From the NCBI GenBank assembly GCA_900541965.1, contig UQLN01000042.1:1-38140 (forward strand): a DNA stretch of 38,140 nt. Direction: 5' to 3'. The notes under the pieces were generated by a model, which was not told where the DNA came from, ran no database searches, and saw nothing but the letters and a program-made list of their open reading frames with translations. The stretch's first letter is position 1; every line of letters starts with the position of its first letter. This document shows positions 1 through 8,090 of this stretch, one piece after another. The DNA is from an uncultured Parabacteroides sp. Its GTDB lineage: Bacteria > Bacteroidota > Bacteroidia > Bacteroidales > Tannerellaceae. Made by a program: the position numbers and the translations under genes.

Positions 1-309
1 GAAGGTATAGGCATCGCCTTCCGCTTTGGCTCCGAACACATAGACATCGAGTGTTACGATTTCGTTCTCCGCCTCGGTAGCAATAGGGGTATCCGCTTTT
101 GTTTCCGTTTGGGTTGTTTTTACTGTGAGTTTGTTCTTGAAAGAGAGCAATACCTCACGTCTGTTTCCGCTATCCGCCTCATTCGTAGGCGAACGGTCTG
201 CTTTGTCCGATTCTGTTGTACAGGTAGCAAACAGGTACAAATTTACGGCAAGTACCAATGCCATTCTGAAAAAGGTGGATAAACCTTGTCGTTTTGTTTT
301 CATCTTCAT
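1..309 (-). CDS. Fimbrillin-like lipoprotein, N-terminal part (runs off window)
   Basis: This is an open frame of 103 codons with no stop, cut by the window edge. The start is ATG at 309; a second ATG lies two codons later. The N-terminus has basic residues, a hydrophobic stretch and a lipobox-like LFAT-C, so an SPII lipoprotein is likely. About residue 50 on, the sequence EVLLSF ... ENEIVTLDVYVFGA resembles the N-terminal region of FimA/Mfa1-type fimbrial subunits of Bacteroidales, which are exported as lipoproteins and polymerised at the surface. I see no TAnnTTTG box between the gene and the inverted repeat at 446-464, so its promoter probably comes from the invertible segment 465-615. In the orientation shown, the good promoter there points away, so the gene would be off. 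The family call is moderate because only the N-terminus is visible. Confidence 0.6.
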   Translation of the reverse strand, partial: MKMKTKRQGLSTFFRMALVLAVNLYLFATCTTESDKADRSPTNEADSGNRREVLLSFKNKLTVKTTQTETKADTPIATEAENEIVTLDVYVFGAKAEGDAYTF

Positions 310-445
310 ATATATAGTTTGTATTTGTTATTACCCTGTTACTCTTCTCTTTAATCCGCGTTTATCCGCGCAATCCGCGTCAAAAACAAATCCGTGTCCA
401 AGCACTGTTTAACCGGATATCTTCTTGAAAACAGCCCTCGTAGTT
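310..445. other. Leader region of the fimbrillin-like gene
   Basis: This is non-coding. It contains three imperfect direct copies of an ATCCGCG(T) motif around 353-380 and no recognisable promoter on the minus strand. It would form a 5' UTR of about 130 nt if transcription began at the inverted repeat next to it. Confidence 0.4.
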
Positions 446-477
446 CGGCGTAGACTACGTTAAAAATTAGGATAAAT

Positions 478-538
478 AAAAAAAACATCATGCCCCGAAA
501 GCTGTTAAGAATCATATATTCTCAGGCTTTCCGACATG
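478..538 (-). terminator. Terminator-like hairpin inside the invertible segment
   Basis: Read on the minus strand, arms at 518-538 and 489-512 form an imperfect stem (blocks CATG, AAAGC and AGAAT pair) with a five-base loop. Eight U follow three bases later (485-478). It would stop transcription running against the internal promoter, insulating the gene on the off side. Confidence 0.5.
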
Positions 539-602
539 CTTTTATAATCATTATCTCCTTAAAATCAAAGCATTAACATATTAATACCTAATAATTAGTT
601 TA

Positions 603-610
603 TATATTTG
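603..610 (+). promoter_or_regulatory. Promoter -7 box inside the invertible segment
   Basis: TATATTTG matches TAnnTTTG. No good TTTG lies 18-20 nt upstream, so strength is uncertain. Transcription would start inside the right inverted repeat and run toward 795. Confidence 0.45.
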
Positions 611-731
611 TTGAGTTTAACGTAGTCTACGCCGGACCTCGTTAGAAAGAAAAGATAGGGTACATCGAATCAACACATCTACATTTCCATCTTTAGAATT
701 ACCGGCTTACTTTTTATATAGAAACTACGCA

Positions 732-763
732 TTTGTCGGATGAACCTTTTATGCTTATCTTTG
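732..763 (+). promoter_or_regulatory. Promoter of the GH20 gene
   Basis: TTTG at 732-735, a 20-nt spacer and TATCTTTG at 756-763 match the Bacteroidetes consensus fully. The start would be near 770, giving a leader of about 25 nt before ATG 795. It lies outside the inverted repeats, so the GH20 gene has a fixed promoter. Confidence 0.65.
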
Positions 764-794
764 ATGCCATTCTATAAACAATAAAATTAAACGC

Positions 795-3125
795 ATGAAC
801 AAACTGACAAAGTACACATTGTTACTGGTTGCCGGTGCAAGCCTGGTAGCATGTGCCGAAAGGAAAAAAGCGGAAGCGAACTTTAATGTCATTCCTTTGC
901 CTCAGGAGATTACAACACAAAACGAAGCACCTTATTTATTGACTCCGGCAACAGTGATTGTATATGAAGAAGGAAACAGTAAGATGGAACGGACTGCCGG
1001 TTTTTTGGCTTCCTACATCAAATCGTCAGTCGGATATGATATCCGGACCTCATCCAAAGAAGAAGGCAAACCTTGTATTAAGTTGACGATCGATAAAACA
1101 ATCAGCCATCCGGAAGGGTATCGTCTGTCTGTGAGTGATAAAGGAGTAGAGATAGCCGGGGCTTCGGAAGCCGGAATATTCTATGGAGTACAAACTCTGC
1201 GCAAGGCTATCCCTGCCACCGCCAAAGCTATGGATGTGGAACTGCCTGCCGTACAGGTTAACGATTATCCTCGTTTTGGTTACCGGGGTATGATGGTGGA
1301 CGTAAGCCGTCACTTCCTGACTGTGGACGAAATGAAATCGTATATAGATATTCTTGCCCTGCACAATCTGAATGTGCTTCACTGGCATTTGACCGACGAC
1401 CAGGGTTGGCGTATTGAAATCAAAAAGTATCCGAAACTGACGGAAATCGGTTCCAAACGTAAGGAAACGGTTATCGGCAGAAACTCCGGTGAATATGATG
1501 GAAAAGAATACGGTGGTTTTTATACCCAGGATGAAATACGCGAAGTGATAGATTATGCGGAAAAAAGATTTATCACTATTATTCCTGAAATAGACCTGCC
1601 CGGTCACCAGCAGGCTGCACTGGCATCATATCCGGAACTGGGTTGTACCGGCGGGCCGTATGAAGTGTGGACGCAGTGGGGTGTTTCTGAAGACGTGATC
1701 TGTGCCGGAAATGAGAAAGCGATGCAATTCCTTGAAGATGTATTGGCTGAAGTAATAGATCTTTTCCCTTCCGAGTATATTCATATCGGAGGTGATGAAT
1801 GCCCTAAAGTACGTTGGGAAAAATGTCCTAAATGCCAGGCGCGTATTAAGGCGGAAGGTATAAAAGGGGATTCCAAACATAGCGCGGAAGAATATCTGCA
1901 GAGTTATGTGATTTCCCGTATGGAAAAATTTGTGGAAAGCAAAGGACGCCATATCATCGGATGGGATGAAATTCTGGAAGGTGGTCTTGCCCCCAATGCT
2001 ACAGTAATGAGTTGGAGAGGTGTAGAAGGTGGCATTGAAGCTGCCAAGCAGGGACATGATGCGATTATGACTCCGAGTTCATATCTCTATTTTGATTATT
2101 ACCAGTCTACCGATACGGAAAATGAACCGTTGGCTATCGGCGGATATAATCCGTTGGAAAAGGTATATGGTTATGAGCCGGTTCCTGCAGAATTAGCAGA
2201 TAACGAGAAAAAGCATATTATCGGTGTACAGGCAAACCTGTGGGCTGAATATTTGCCGACCTTCTCACAACGCCAATATATGACAATGCCACGTATTGCT
2301 GCTTTGGCGGAAATCCAGTGGACGGAACCTGCCAAGAAGGACTACCGGAATTTCCTGGACCGTTTGGTTCGGTTGACTTCCCTGTATGACCGTTTAGGAT
2401 ATAATTACGGCAAGCAGATTTTTGATATAAGTGCTACATTCACCCCGGATACTGAAAACGGGCAGATTATAGTCGCTCTTTCCACGTTGGGAGGCGGTGA
2501 TATTCATTATACATTGGATGGCAGCGAACCGACTGCTGCAAGCAGCAAATATGAGACTCCTTTGAATATCAAAGAAAATTCTGACGTGAAAGCCGTTGTG
2601 ATCCGTCCTGATGGAAACAACAGCCGTGTATTTTCCGAGAAGATTACGTATGGCAAAGCAACAGCTAAACCGATCAAACTGAAAGAAGAACCCAGCAAAG
2701 GATATGCCTTCAATGGGGCTGCAGTGCTTGTGGATGGTTTGAGTGGGAACGATAATTATAAAACAGGACGCTGGTTAGGTTTTCAGGGAAAGGACCTGGA
2801 TGCAACAATCGATTTGAAGGAACCTATGGAAATAAGTAAGGTATCTTTCAATACAAATGTAGTGAAAGGCGACTGGATTATGGGAGCTTCGGGTGTTACC
2901 GTTCTTGTTTCGGAAGACGGGACTACTTTTAAAGAAGTGGCAAATAAAAGCATTGCTTCTCTGAAAGCCGATGATAAGGACGGCCTGTATCCTCAGGAAA
3001 TAACTTTTGCACCGGTAAAAGCGCGTTATGTGGAAGTGATTATCAAAAGCGATAAACTTCCTGCATGGCATGGTGGCGCAGGAAATCCTGCTTTTTTGTT
3101 CGTTGATGAAATCAATATTGATTAG
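795..3125 (+). CDS. GH20 beta-N-acetylhexosaminidase lipoprotein with C-terminal discoidin-like domain
   Basis: The 776-residue product should remove terminal beta-GlcNAc/GalNAc from host glycans outside the cell or in the periplasm. It has a lipobox ending at Cys20 (SLVAC), a GH20b-like N-terminal domain (about 30-150), and a GH20 barrel (about 155-505) with the HWHLTDDQGWRIEI strand. The catalytic Asp334-Glu335 pair is in HIGGDE. A chitobiase-C-like segment (about 545-620, YTLDGSEPT) and an F5/8-type C-like domain (about 640-776) follow. A CPKC...C pattern after the catalytic pair resembles cysteines seen in many family members. It has its own promoter at 732-763 and may also receive the invertible promoter. 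Ordinary in length for this multidomain type; no defects seen. Confidence 0.93.
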   Translation: MNKLTKYTLLLVAGASLVACAERKKAEANFNVIPLPQEITTQNEAPYLLTPATVIVYEEGNSKMERTAGFLASYIKSSVGYDIRTSSKEEGKPCIKLTIDKTISHPEGYRLSVSDKGVEIAGASEAGIFYGVQTLRKAIPATAKAMDVELPAVQVNDYPRFGYRGMMVDVSRHFLTVDEMKSYIDILALHNLNVLHWHLTDDQGWRIEIKKYPKLTEIGSKRKETVIGRNSGEYDGKEYGGFYTQDEIREVIDYAEKRFITIIPEIDLPGHQQAALASYPELGCTGGPYEVWTQWGVSEDVICAGNEKAMQFLEDVLAEVIDLFPSEYIHIGGDECPKVRWEKCPKCQARIKAEGIKGDSKHSAEEYLQSYVISRMEKFVESKGRHIIGWDEILEGGLAPNATVMSWRGVEGGIEAAKQGHDAIMTPSSYLYFDYYQSTDTENEPLAIGGYNPLEKVYGYEPVPAELADNEKKHIIGVQANLWAEYLPTFSQRQYMTMPRIAALAEIQWTEPAKKDYRNFLDRLVRLTSLYDRLGYNYGKQIFDISATFTPDTENGQIIVALSTLGGGDIHYTLDGSEPTAASSKYETPLNIKENSDVKAVVIRPDGNNSRVFSEKITYGKATAKPIKLKEEPSKGYAFNGAAVLVDGLSGNDNYKTGRWLGFQGKDLDATIDLKEPMEISKVSFNTNVVKGDWIMGASGVTVLVSEDGTTFKEVANKSIASLKADDKDGLYPQEITFAPVKARYVEVIIKSDKLPAWHGGAGNPAFLFVDEINID

Positions 3126-3140
3126 AATCATATAATATTG

Positions 3141-3201
3141 GCAGGAGCGTCCTGCTAAAACGTAGGAAAGTCTGTCTAACAAACGCGTTAAACAGACTTT
3201 C
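3141..3201. terminator. Hairpins between convergent GH20 and ahpF
   Basis: A small perfect hairpin (3141-3155, GCAGGA/TCCTGC) is followed by a 10-bp stem (3166-3175 with 3192-3201). The second stem is flanked by T-rich sequence on the plus side and by UUUU further out on the minus side. The position between two convergent genes fits a bidirectional terminator. Confidence 0.55.
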
Positions 3202-3223
3202 TTTCATCATAGCCGAAAAATGA

Positions 3224-4777
3224 TTAACCAAATAAACCTCGTACTCTGTCATCAAAAGCGGACAGTGCCGCTTTCGCTCCTTCTCCCATCGCTATGATTA
3301 TTTGTTTATAAGGAACGGTAGAAACATCTCCTGCAGCATAAATGCCCGGAACGCTTGTCCGGCAATGTGCATCGATAATGATTTCTCCCGGCTTGTTTGT
3401 ATCTACGATTTCTTTGAATGGCCCGCTGTTTGCGGCAAGACCGATTTGTACGAATATGCCATCTAATTCGATAGTCCGTTCGGCTTCCGTTTTACGGTCC
3501 TTTATACGTAATCCGGTAACTTTCTCTCCGTTTCCCATCACTTCAATGGATTGGGTATGCAGGAATATCTCGACATTCGAAAGGCTTTTCGCCTTCTCCT
3601 GTAAAACTTTATCCGCTTTCAGTTCGTCCATAAATTCGAGGACGGTTACTTTAGAACAGATACCGGCAAGGTCGATTGCCGCTTCGATTCCGGAATTTCC
3701 TCCTCCGACTACAGCTACATGCTTTCCTTTATAAAAAGGACCGTCACAGTGAGGACAAAAAGCAACACCTCGTCCGATATACTCCGTTTCTCCCGGAACA
3801 TTCAGTTTTCGCCAGCTCGCACCGGTTGCAATAATAACGGCAGGAGCCGAGAATTTTTCACCATTGGCCGTTGTCAATAGTTTGTCTATTCCGTTAATTT
3901 CCACCTTTTCTATCCGGCGATGCTCCAGCATGTCGATTGCATAGTCGTTCATATGCGTCCATAAATCATCGGCAAGCTTAGTACCTGTAGTTTGCGGAAC
4001 CGAAATAAGGTTCTCTATGCCTACGGTTTCTTTAACCTGTCCGCCTATTCGCTCCGCTACGACGCCTACTTTCAATCCTTTACGTGCAGAATAAATAGCA
4101 GCAGATGAGCCTGCGGGACCTCCGCCTATCACTAATACGTCGTAATCCTTTACCTTTGTATCCCCGGCGTTTTCATTCAGGCCATACGCTTCTTCCAGCT
4201 TGGATAGAAGTTCTCCGAAATCACTGCGTCCTACATGAATCAGCTTGCCGTCAGCAAATACGGAAGGGACTCCCTGCACCTTCATCTCCTCAACCTCTCT
4301 CTGGTTGATAGCTCCGTCTACTGTTTCATGTGTAATCCCGCTGTTTAAAGTAGTCATGGCATTTAATGCCTGCACTACGTCCGGACAGTTGGTACACGTC
4401 AGGGAAACATAGGTAGTCAGATGGATAGGACCTTTCAGGGATTTGACACGGTTCTGTATGCTTTCATCCGGAATATTTTTACCTTTTCCGTCGCTGTTGA
4501 GGATGGCAAGCAATAAAGATGTAAACTCATGTCCGTTAGGAACGGCACGGAATTTAATACCGGTGGGCTTGCCGTCTTTTACCAGTGTGAATTGCAATCC
4601 TTCCCCATCGTTTACCTGGCAGGATATTTTATCGGAACAAGAAGCTACATCATTTAGCAATTCCAATAATTCATCCTTGCTTTCATGTTGAGGTGAAACC
4701 CGGATATCAAAGGTATAGTTACCAGCCAGACCGGAAAATATTCCGGCAAGCTGGTTTTTCATTGCTACATCCAACAT
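3224..4777 (-). CDS. ahpF: Alkyl hydroperoxide reductase subunit F
   Basis: This flavoprotein passes electrons from NADH to the peroxiredoxin AhpC. The 517 residues are the usual full length. The N-terminal double-thioredoxin-fold domain carries the redox pair Cys128-Cys131 (CTNC), a FAD-binding GGGPAGSSAA lies near 218-227, an NAD(P)H-binding GGGNSGIEAA near 358-367, and the thioredoxin-reductase-like redox pair is Cys341-Cys344 (CPHC). It lies 10 nt downstream of ahpC on the same strand, so one operon is likely. All redox centres are present. Confidence 0.97.
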   Translation of the reverse strand: MLDVAMKNQLAGIFSGLAGNYTFDIRVSPQHESKDELLELLNDVASCSDKISCQVNDGEGLQFTLVKDGKPTGIKFRAVPNGHEFTSLLLAILNSDGKGKNIPDESIQNRVKSLKGPIHLTTYVSLTCTNCPDVVQALNAMTTLNSGITHETVDGAINQREVEEMKVQGVPSVFADGKLIHVGRSDFGELLSKLEEAYGLNENAGDTKVKDYDVLVIGGGPAGSSAAIYSARKGLKVGVVAERIGGQVKETVGIENLISVPQTTGTKLADDLWTHMNDYAIDMLEHRRIEKVEINGIDKLLTTANGEKFSAPAVIIATGASWRKLNVPGETEYIGRGVAFCPHCDGPFYKGKHVAVVGGGNSGIEAAIDLAGICSKVTVLEFMDELKADKVLQEKAKSLSNVEIFLHTQSIEVMGNGEKVTGLRIKDRKTEAERTIELDGIFVQIGLAANSGPFKEIVDTNKPGEIIIDAHCRTSVPGIYAAGDVSTVPYKQIIIAMGEGAKAALSAFDDRVRGLFG

Positions 4778-4787
4778 ATTGTTTCAG

Positions 4788-5354
4788 TTAGATTTTACCA
4801 ACCAAATCAATGCTTGGTTTCAATGTAGCATCCCCTTTCTTCCATTTGGCAGGGCAAACTTCGTTCGGATGGGAAGCTACGAATTGTGCAGCTTCAACCT
4901 TACGGAGCAATTCGTCGGCATTACGTCCGATACCGTTATCGTGGATTTCTGCAATTTTGATTTTGCCTTCCGGATTTACAACGAATGTACCGCGGTAAGC
5001 CATACCGTCTTCTTCAATCATTACTCCGAATGCGCGGCTCAATACACCTGTAGGGTCTGCAAGCATCGGATATTTGATTTTACGGATTGTTTCGGAAGCA
5101 TCATGCCATGCCTTGTGTACGAAGTGGGAGTCTGTACTTACAGAATAGATTTCAACACCCATTTCCTGGAATTTAGCATATTTGTCTGCCATGTCCACTA
5201 ATTCTGTCGGGCATACAAATGTGAAGTCTGCCGGATAGAAGAAGAAGATGGCCCATTTGCCTTTGATATCTTCGCTGCTTACTGTTTTGAAACTACCGTT
5301 CTGATATGCTTGAACTTTAAACTCGGGTACTTGTGAATTAATAATCGGTTCCAT
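4788..5354 (-). CDS. ahpC: Alkyl hydroperoxide reductase subunit C (2-Cys peroxiredoxin)
   Basis: This cytoplasmic peroxiredoxin reduces H2O2 and organic peroxides and is re-reduced by AhpF. The 188 residues match the family length. The peroxidatic Cys48 sits in DFTFVCPTE and the resolving Cys167 in EVCPAKW. It is the first gene of the ahpCF operon, with a promoter at 5400-5429. OxyR control is usual in this group, but I did not identify an operator. Confidence 0.98.
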   Translation of the reverse strand: MEPIINSQVPEFKVQAYQNGSFKTVSSEDIKGKWAIFFFYPADFTFVCPTELVDMADKYAKFQEMGVEIYSVSTDSHFVHKAWHDASETIRKIKYPMLADPTGVLSRAFGVMIEEDGMAYRGTFVVNPEGKIKIAEIHDNGIGRNADELLRKVEAAQFVASHPNEVCPAKWKKGDATLKPSIDLVGKI

Positions 5355-5399
5355 AGATTTTTACCATTAAATTTGTTATACTTATTTTTTGTTTCACTG

Positions 5400-5429
5400 C
5401 AAAGTTATGACGTAACTGGCTGATTGAAA
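5400..5429 (-). promoter_or_regulatory. Promoter of ahpCF
   Basis: On the minus strand TAACTTTG (5407-5400), followed by C, matches the -7 consensus. A partial -33 (TTTC, 5429-5426) stands 18 nt upstream. The start would be near 5393, about 40 nt before the ahpC ATG. Confidence 0.6.
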
Positions 5430-5504
5430 GAATTTTTCAAATTGAAAAAATTTATCTGCCGATAGATGGCGTCTGTTTTTATTCTTTTCTTTCGGTATAA
5501 ACAA

Positions 5505-6428
5505 TTAATCTGCAGGAGTTGTTTCGCAGGCGTTCTCTTTACAGCAGGTATTGTCTGTTTCGAATTCCAGTGTAGCGTGTCCGATTCCTGAGGAATGGAG
5601 CCTTTCTTTTATTTCTTGTTTGATGGATTCCATCATCAAGGCATTGTTTATGAATACGTGGGCGGTAAGTGCCGTTTCGGTGGTACTGATAGCCCATATA
5701 TGAAGATGATGCACATTTTTTACACCGGAAACCGAGTTGATTAATCGGGCAACTTCTTCAGGATTTGTTCCGGAAGGCACACCATCGAGAGAGAGACGGA
5801 TACTGTCCCGCAATAATCCCCATGTGGAATAAACAATAATAACGGCAATGATTAATCCGATGACCGGGTCTACGATATACCAACCGGTACGGGCTATCAG
5901 AAGCCCGGAAGCAACAACTCCGATTGAAACTAACGCATCTGCCGCCATGTGTAAATAGGCTCCTTTCACATTCAGGTCTTTGTCCTTGTCTTTCATGAAA
6001 AGCCATGCGGTTACTCCGTTTATTACGACTCCGATGCCTGCCACCCAGGCAATGGCATCACCGGCTACCGGTTGGGGGTTAAATAGTTTACCGATACTTT
6101 CTGCAATAATAATACCGACAGCAACCAATAGGATGACGGCGTTTAATAAGGATACCAATACCGTACTTTTTTTGTAACCGTAGGTATAACTTGATGTTGG
6201 ATGTACTTTTGCCAGCCGGAATGCAAGCATGGCAAGGACTAAACTTGCTACGTCTCCCAGGTTATGACCTGCATCCGAAAGCAATCCGAGAGAATTGAAC
6301 CAAAAACCGGCTATAAACTCTGCAACGACAAATATCAGGTTTAATATAATACCTATGATAAATGCCTTGTTCAGAGAATTTATCTCGTGGTGATGATGAT
6401 CGTGATGTTCATGACTGTGTATTTCCAT
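5505..6428 (-). CDS. Cation diffusion facilitator (zinc/divalent metal exporter, ZitB/CzcD type)
   Basis: The 307-residue inner-membrane protein exports Zn2+ or related metals in exchange for protons. It has six hydrophobic segments between about 20 and 210. Membrane metal-site residues are H55xxxD59 in the second helix and H160xxxD164 in the fifth; in the family this HD-HD set is typical of zinc selectivity. A His-rich N-terminal tail (HSHEHHDHHHHE) and a C-terminal cytosolic domain with HHLHIW are also usual, and the C-terminus has a CC and further Cys. No promoter is evident just upstream; the nearest good box is about 290 nt away, implying a long structured leader (6429-6714). Confidence 0.93.
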   Translation of the reverse strand: MEIHSHEHHDHHHHEINSLNKAFIIGIILNLIFVVAEFIAGFWFNSLGLLSDAGHNLGDVASLVLAMLAFRLAKVHPTSSYTYGYKKSTVLVSLLNAVILLVAVGIIIAESIGKLFNPQPVAGDAIAWVAGIGVVINGVTAWLFMKDKDKDLNVKGAYLHMAADALVSIGVVASGLLIARTGWYIVDPVIGLIIAVIIVYSTWGLLRDSIRLSLDGVPSGTNPEEVARLINSVSGVKNVHHLHIWAISTTETALTAHVFINNALMMESIKQEIKERLHSSGIGHATLEFETDNTCCKENACETTPAD

Positions 6429-6558
6429 ATTTATTTAGTTTTTATAATAACATCTCAATACTTGTTTCAGTTGACAGTTCATAAGTAACAGTCGGCAGTC
6501 AGGCTTTGCATTCATAAAAGAATAGAAGGAGCTTTCTGCTGTGGCTTGTTAAATTAAA

Positions 6559-6714
6559 AAATAAAAAGAGCTATCCTTCACAGGAGACTCTTTTTATGTA
6601 CGGAAATAACCAATAAAAATTTTCCGTAAAGTGTTATCATCTTATATGCTTACTATAATTAGCACAGGTTTTGATATAGCGATTATACTAATAGTGTTAT
6701 GTCTTCTTTTAATG
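6559..6714 (-). ncRNA. Candidate small RNA or attenuated leader upstream of the CDF gene
   Basis: A minus-strand promoter (6721-6752) would start RNA near 6714. About 120 nt later comes a stem (ACGGAAA/TTTCCGT, 6600-6627), then a 10-bp terminator stem (6597-6588 with 6570-6561, ATAAAAAGAG/CTCTTTTTAT) followed by a U-rich run. The result is either an sRNA of about 155 nt or, by read-through, a regulated leader of the metal exporter. I do not recognise a known RNA family. Confidence 0.4.
6561..6597 (-). terminator. Intrinsic terminator upstream of the CDF gene
   Basis: The arms 6588-6597 and 6561-6570 pair over 10 bp. On the minus strand the stem is followed by UUUUU (6560-6556), then AAUUU. 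It works in the direction of the CDF gene but ends 130 nt before its start, which is why attenuation is possible. Confidence 0.6.
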
Positions 6715-6720
6715 ACATTG

Positions 6721-6752
6721 CAAAGTTAGCCCTTCATATAAAAGCTCGCAAT
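6721..6752 (-). promoter_or_regulatory. Minus-strand promoter far upstream of the CDF gene
   Basis: TAACTTTG (6728-6721), followed by C, matches the -7 consensus; ATTG (6752-6749) stands 20 nt upstream as the -33. Confidence 0.55.
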
Positions 6753-6880
6753 ACCTATTGGTGAGTAAAAAGAATGGCATTTCTACCTATTAATTGTGAT
6801 TTTCTTATGAAAAAGCATTAAAGTGACCGTTGTTGCCAATGTTTGACCTTTGTAAGACAATCTTCAAGCTCTTCTTAAAC

Positions 6881-6924
6881 GACAGTTTTACCTGTCTCAA
6901 ATAAAAAATCTTTTTATACCTTTG
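6881..6924 (+). promoter_or_regulatory. Promoter and operator-like palindrome of the chorismatase-like gene
   Basis: The -7 box TACCTTTG is at 6917-6924 and the start would be near 6931, only about 14 nt before ATG 6945. The -33 position is occupied by the palindrome GACAG-N6-CTGTC (6881-6896), which could be a protein-binding site. Confidence 0.45.
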
Positions 6925-6944
6925 GGAAAAAGAAATGATGTACC

Positions 6945-8090
6945 ATGAATTTAGTAAAAAAACTCTATAACAAGACTGAGATACAAATCACTTCATTTGA
7001 AACGAACCGGGGAATTACCGAATATCATTTACTTCTCCAGCAGGTTGAGTGTATGGATGATTTTCATACGCAACTGCAATCCATACAGGAAGCCTATAGT
7101 GCTTGTGTTATGGAGCTTTCGGGGAATCCCAGTTGTCTGTTCCGCCGTTATTTTTTAAGTGATGTAACGAACCAGACGGAAGAGTTGATGGAGCGGGAGA
7201 GGTTACAGCCTTATTGTGCTTTATCCATCGTACAACAAGCTCCAATGAATGGAACTAAGATTGCACTTTGGGCATGGTTGCAGACAGGTGTACAGACCCG
7301 GGTGCTATCCAGCGGCTTGTTTGAAGCCAGTCATGGCAATTACCGTCAAATTATTGGAGCAAATCTTTGTAATAAGGCAGCCAATTCAGAATACCAGACA
7401 CGTCTTATTTTCCGGGATTATATTATGCAGCTCATGAGTGCTGGATGTACTTTGGCTGCCAATTGTTTGCGTACCTGGATATTTGTACAAAATGTGGATG
7501 TGAATTATCCCGGAGTAGTGAAAGCACGTAAAGAAGTATTCGCTACACAAAACCTGAAGGAAGATACTCATTATATTGCAAGTACCGGAATCGAAGGGCG
7601 GCATGTCGATCCGATGGTTTTCGTAACAATGGATACGTATGCGGTATCGGGAATAGTTCCGGAACAAGTTCGTTATCTCTATGCCCCGACTCATTTAAAT
7701 AAAACATATGAATATGGTGTGACGTTTGAACGAGGCGTTGCTGTTACTTATGGAGATCGTCGGCATATCTTTATTTCAGGTACTGCCAGTATCGACAACC
7801 ATGGAGATATTGTTTATCCCGGTGATGTGATTCGACAGGCCGGACGTATGATCGAGAATATAACCGCCTTGTTGCAAGAAGCGAATGCTACCCTCAATGA
7901 TATTATGCAAGCGATTATTTATGTGCGTGATACAGCAGATTATGCACGGATAAAACAGTTTATGATTACTAATTATCCGGAAATGTCTTATTTGATTGTC
8001 CGCGCCCCGGTTTGCCGTACAGGTTGGCTGGTTGAAATTGAGTGTACGGCTATAACGAAGGAAGGGAATGAGGCTTTTGCTGTATTGTGA
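6945..8090 (+). CDS. Chorismatase/RidA-fold protein of unknown substrate
   Basis: The 381-residue product is probably cytosolic; there is no signal peptide. The C-terminal half (about 255-375) has Rid/YjgF features: FISGTASID, then GDVIRQAGRMIENI and a segment with IIYVRD. The middle (about 165-200), with CLRTWIFVQNVD and a following VKARKEVF, resembles the conserved core of FkbO/Hyg5-type chorismatases, which are built from two Rid-like halves. Known chorismatases hydrolyse chorismate to benzoate derivatives or dihydroxycyclohexadienoate for secondary metabolites, but no biosynthetic cluster is next to this gene. The function is therefore open: a stand-alone chorismate-acting enzyme or a Rid-like imine/enamine deaminase relative. 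Monocistronic. Confidence 0.7.
   Translation: MNLVKKLYNKTEIQITSFETNRGITEYHLLLQQVECMDDFHTQLQSIQEAYSACVMELSGNPSCLFRRYFLSDVTNQTEELMERERLQPYCALSIVQQAPMNGTKIALWAWLQTGVQTRVLSSGLFEASHGNYRQIIGANLCNKAANSEYQTRLIFRDYIMQLMSAGCTLAANCLRTWIFVQNVDVNYPGVVKARKEVFATQNLKEDTHYIASTGIEGRHVDPMVFVTMDTYAVSGIVPEQVRYLYAPTHLNKTYEYGVTFERGVAVTYGDRRHIFISGTASIDNHGDIVYPGDVIRQAGRMIENITALLQEANATLNDIMQAIIYVRDTADYARIKQFMITNYPEMSYLIVRAPVCRTGWLVEIECTAITKEGNEAFAVL

Larger units (their letters stand above)
446..634. promoter_or_regulatory. Putative invertible promoter segment with 19-bp inverted repeats
   Basis: Positions 446-464 and 616-634 are exact reverse complements over 19 bp; each arm holds a near-palindromic core, CGTAG-A-CTACG. 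The 151-bp interior carries one Bacteroidetes -7 box on the plus strand (603-610, TATATTTG; the -33 is weak) and a terminator-like hairpin readable on the minus strand. Short perfect inverted repeats around an outward promoter are the known architecture of phase-variable promoters for fimbriae and capsules in Bacteroidales. Here the promoter points to the GH20 gene; inversion would point it to the fimbrillin-like gene. No recombinase gene is in the window. Confidence 0.65.

Noticed and set aside
125..412. Plus-strand open frame of 95 codons at the left end
   Set aside because: It is antisense to the fimbrillin-like lipoprotein frame, runs into the inverted-repeat region, and shows no family features; the minus-strand frame has a lipobox and fimbrillin-like motif.
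1050..2057. Two long minus-strand frames inside the first GH20 gene
   Set aside because: They are antisense shadows of a well-supported GH20 coding sequence.
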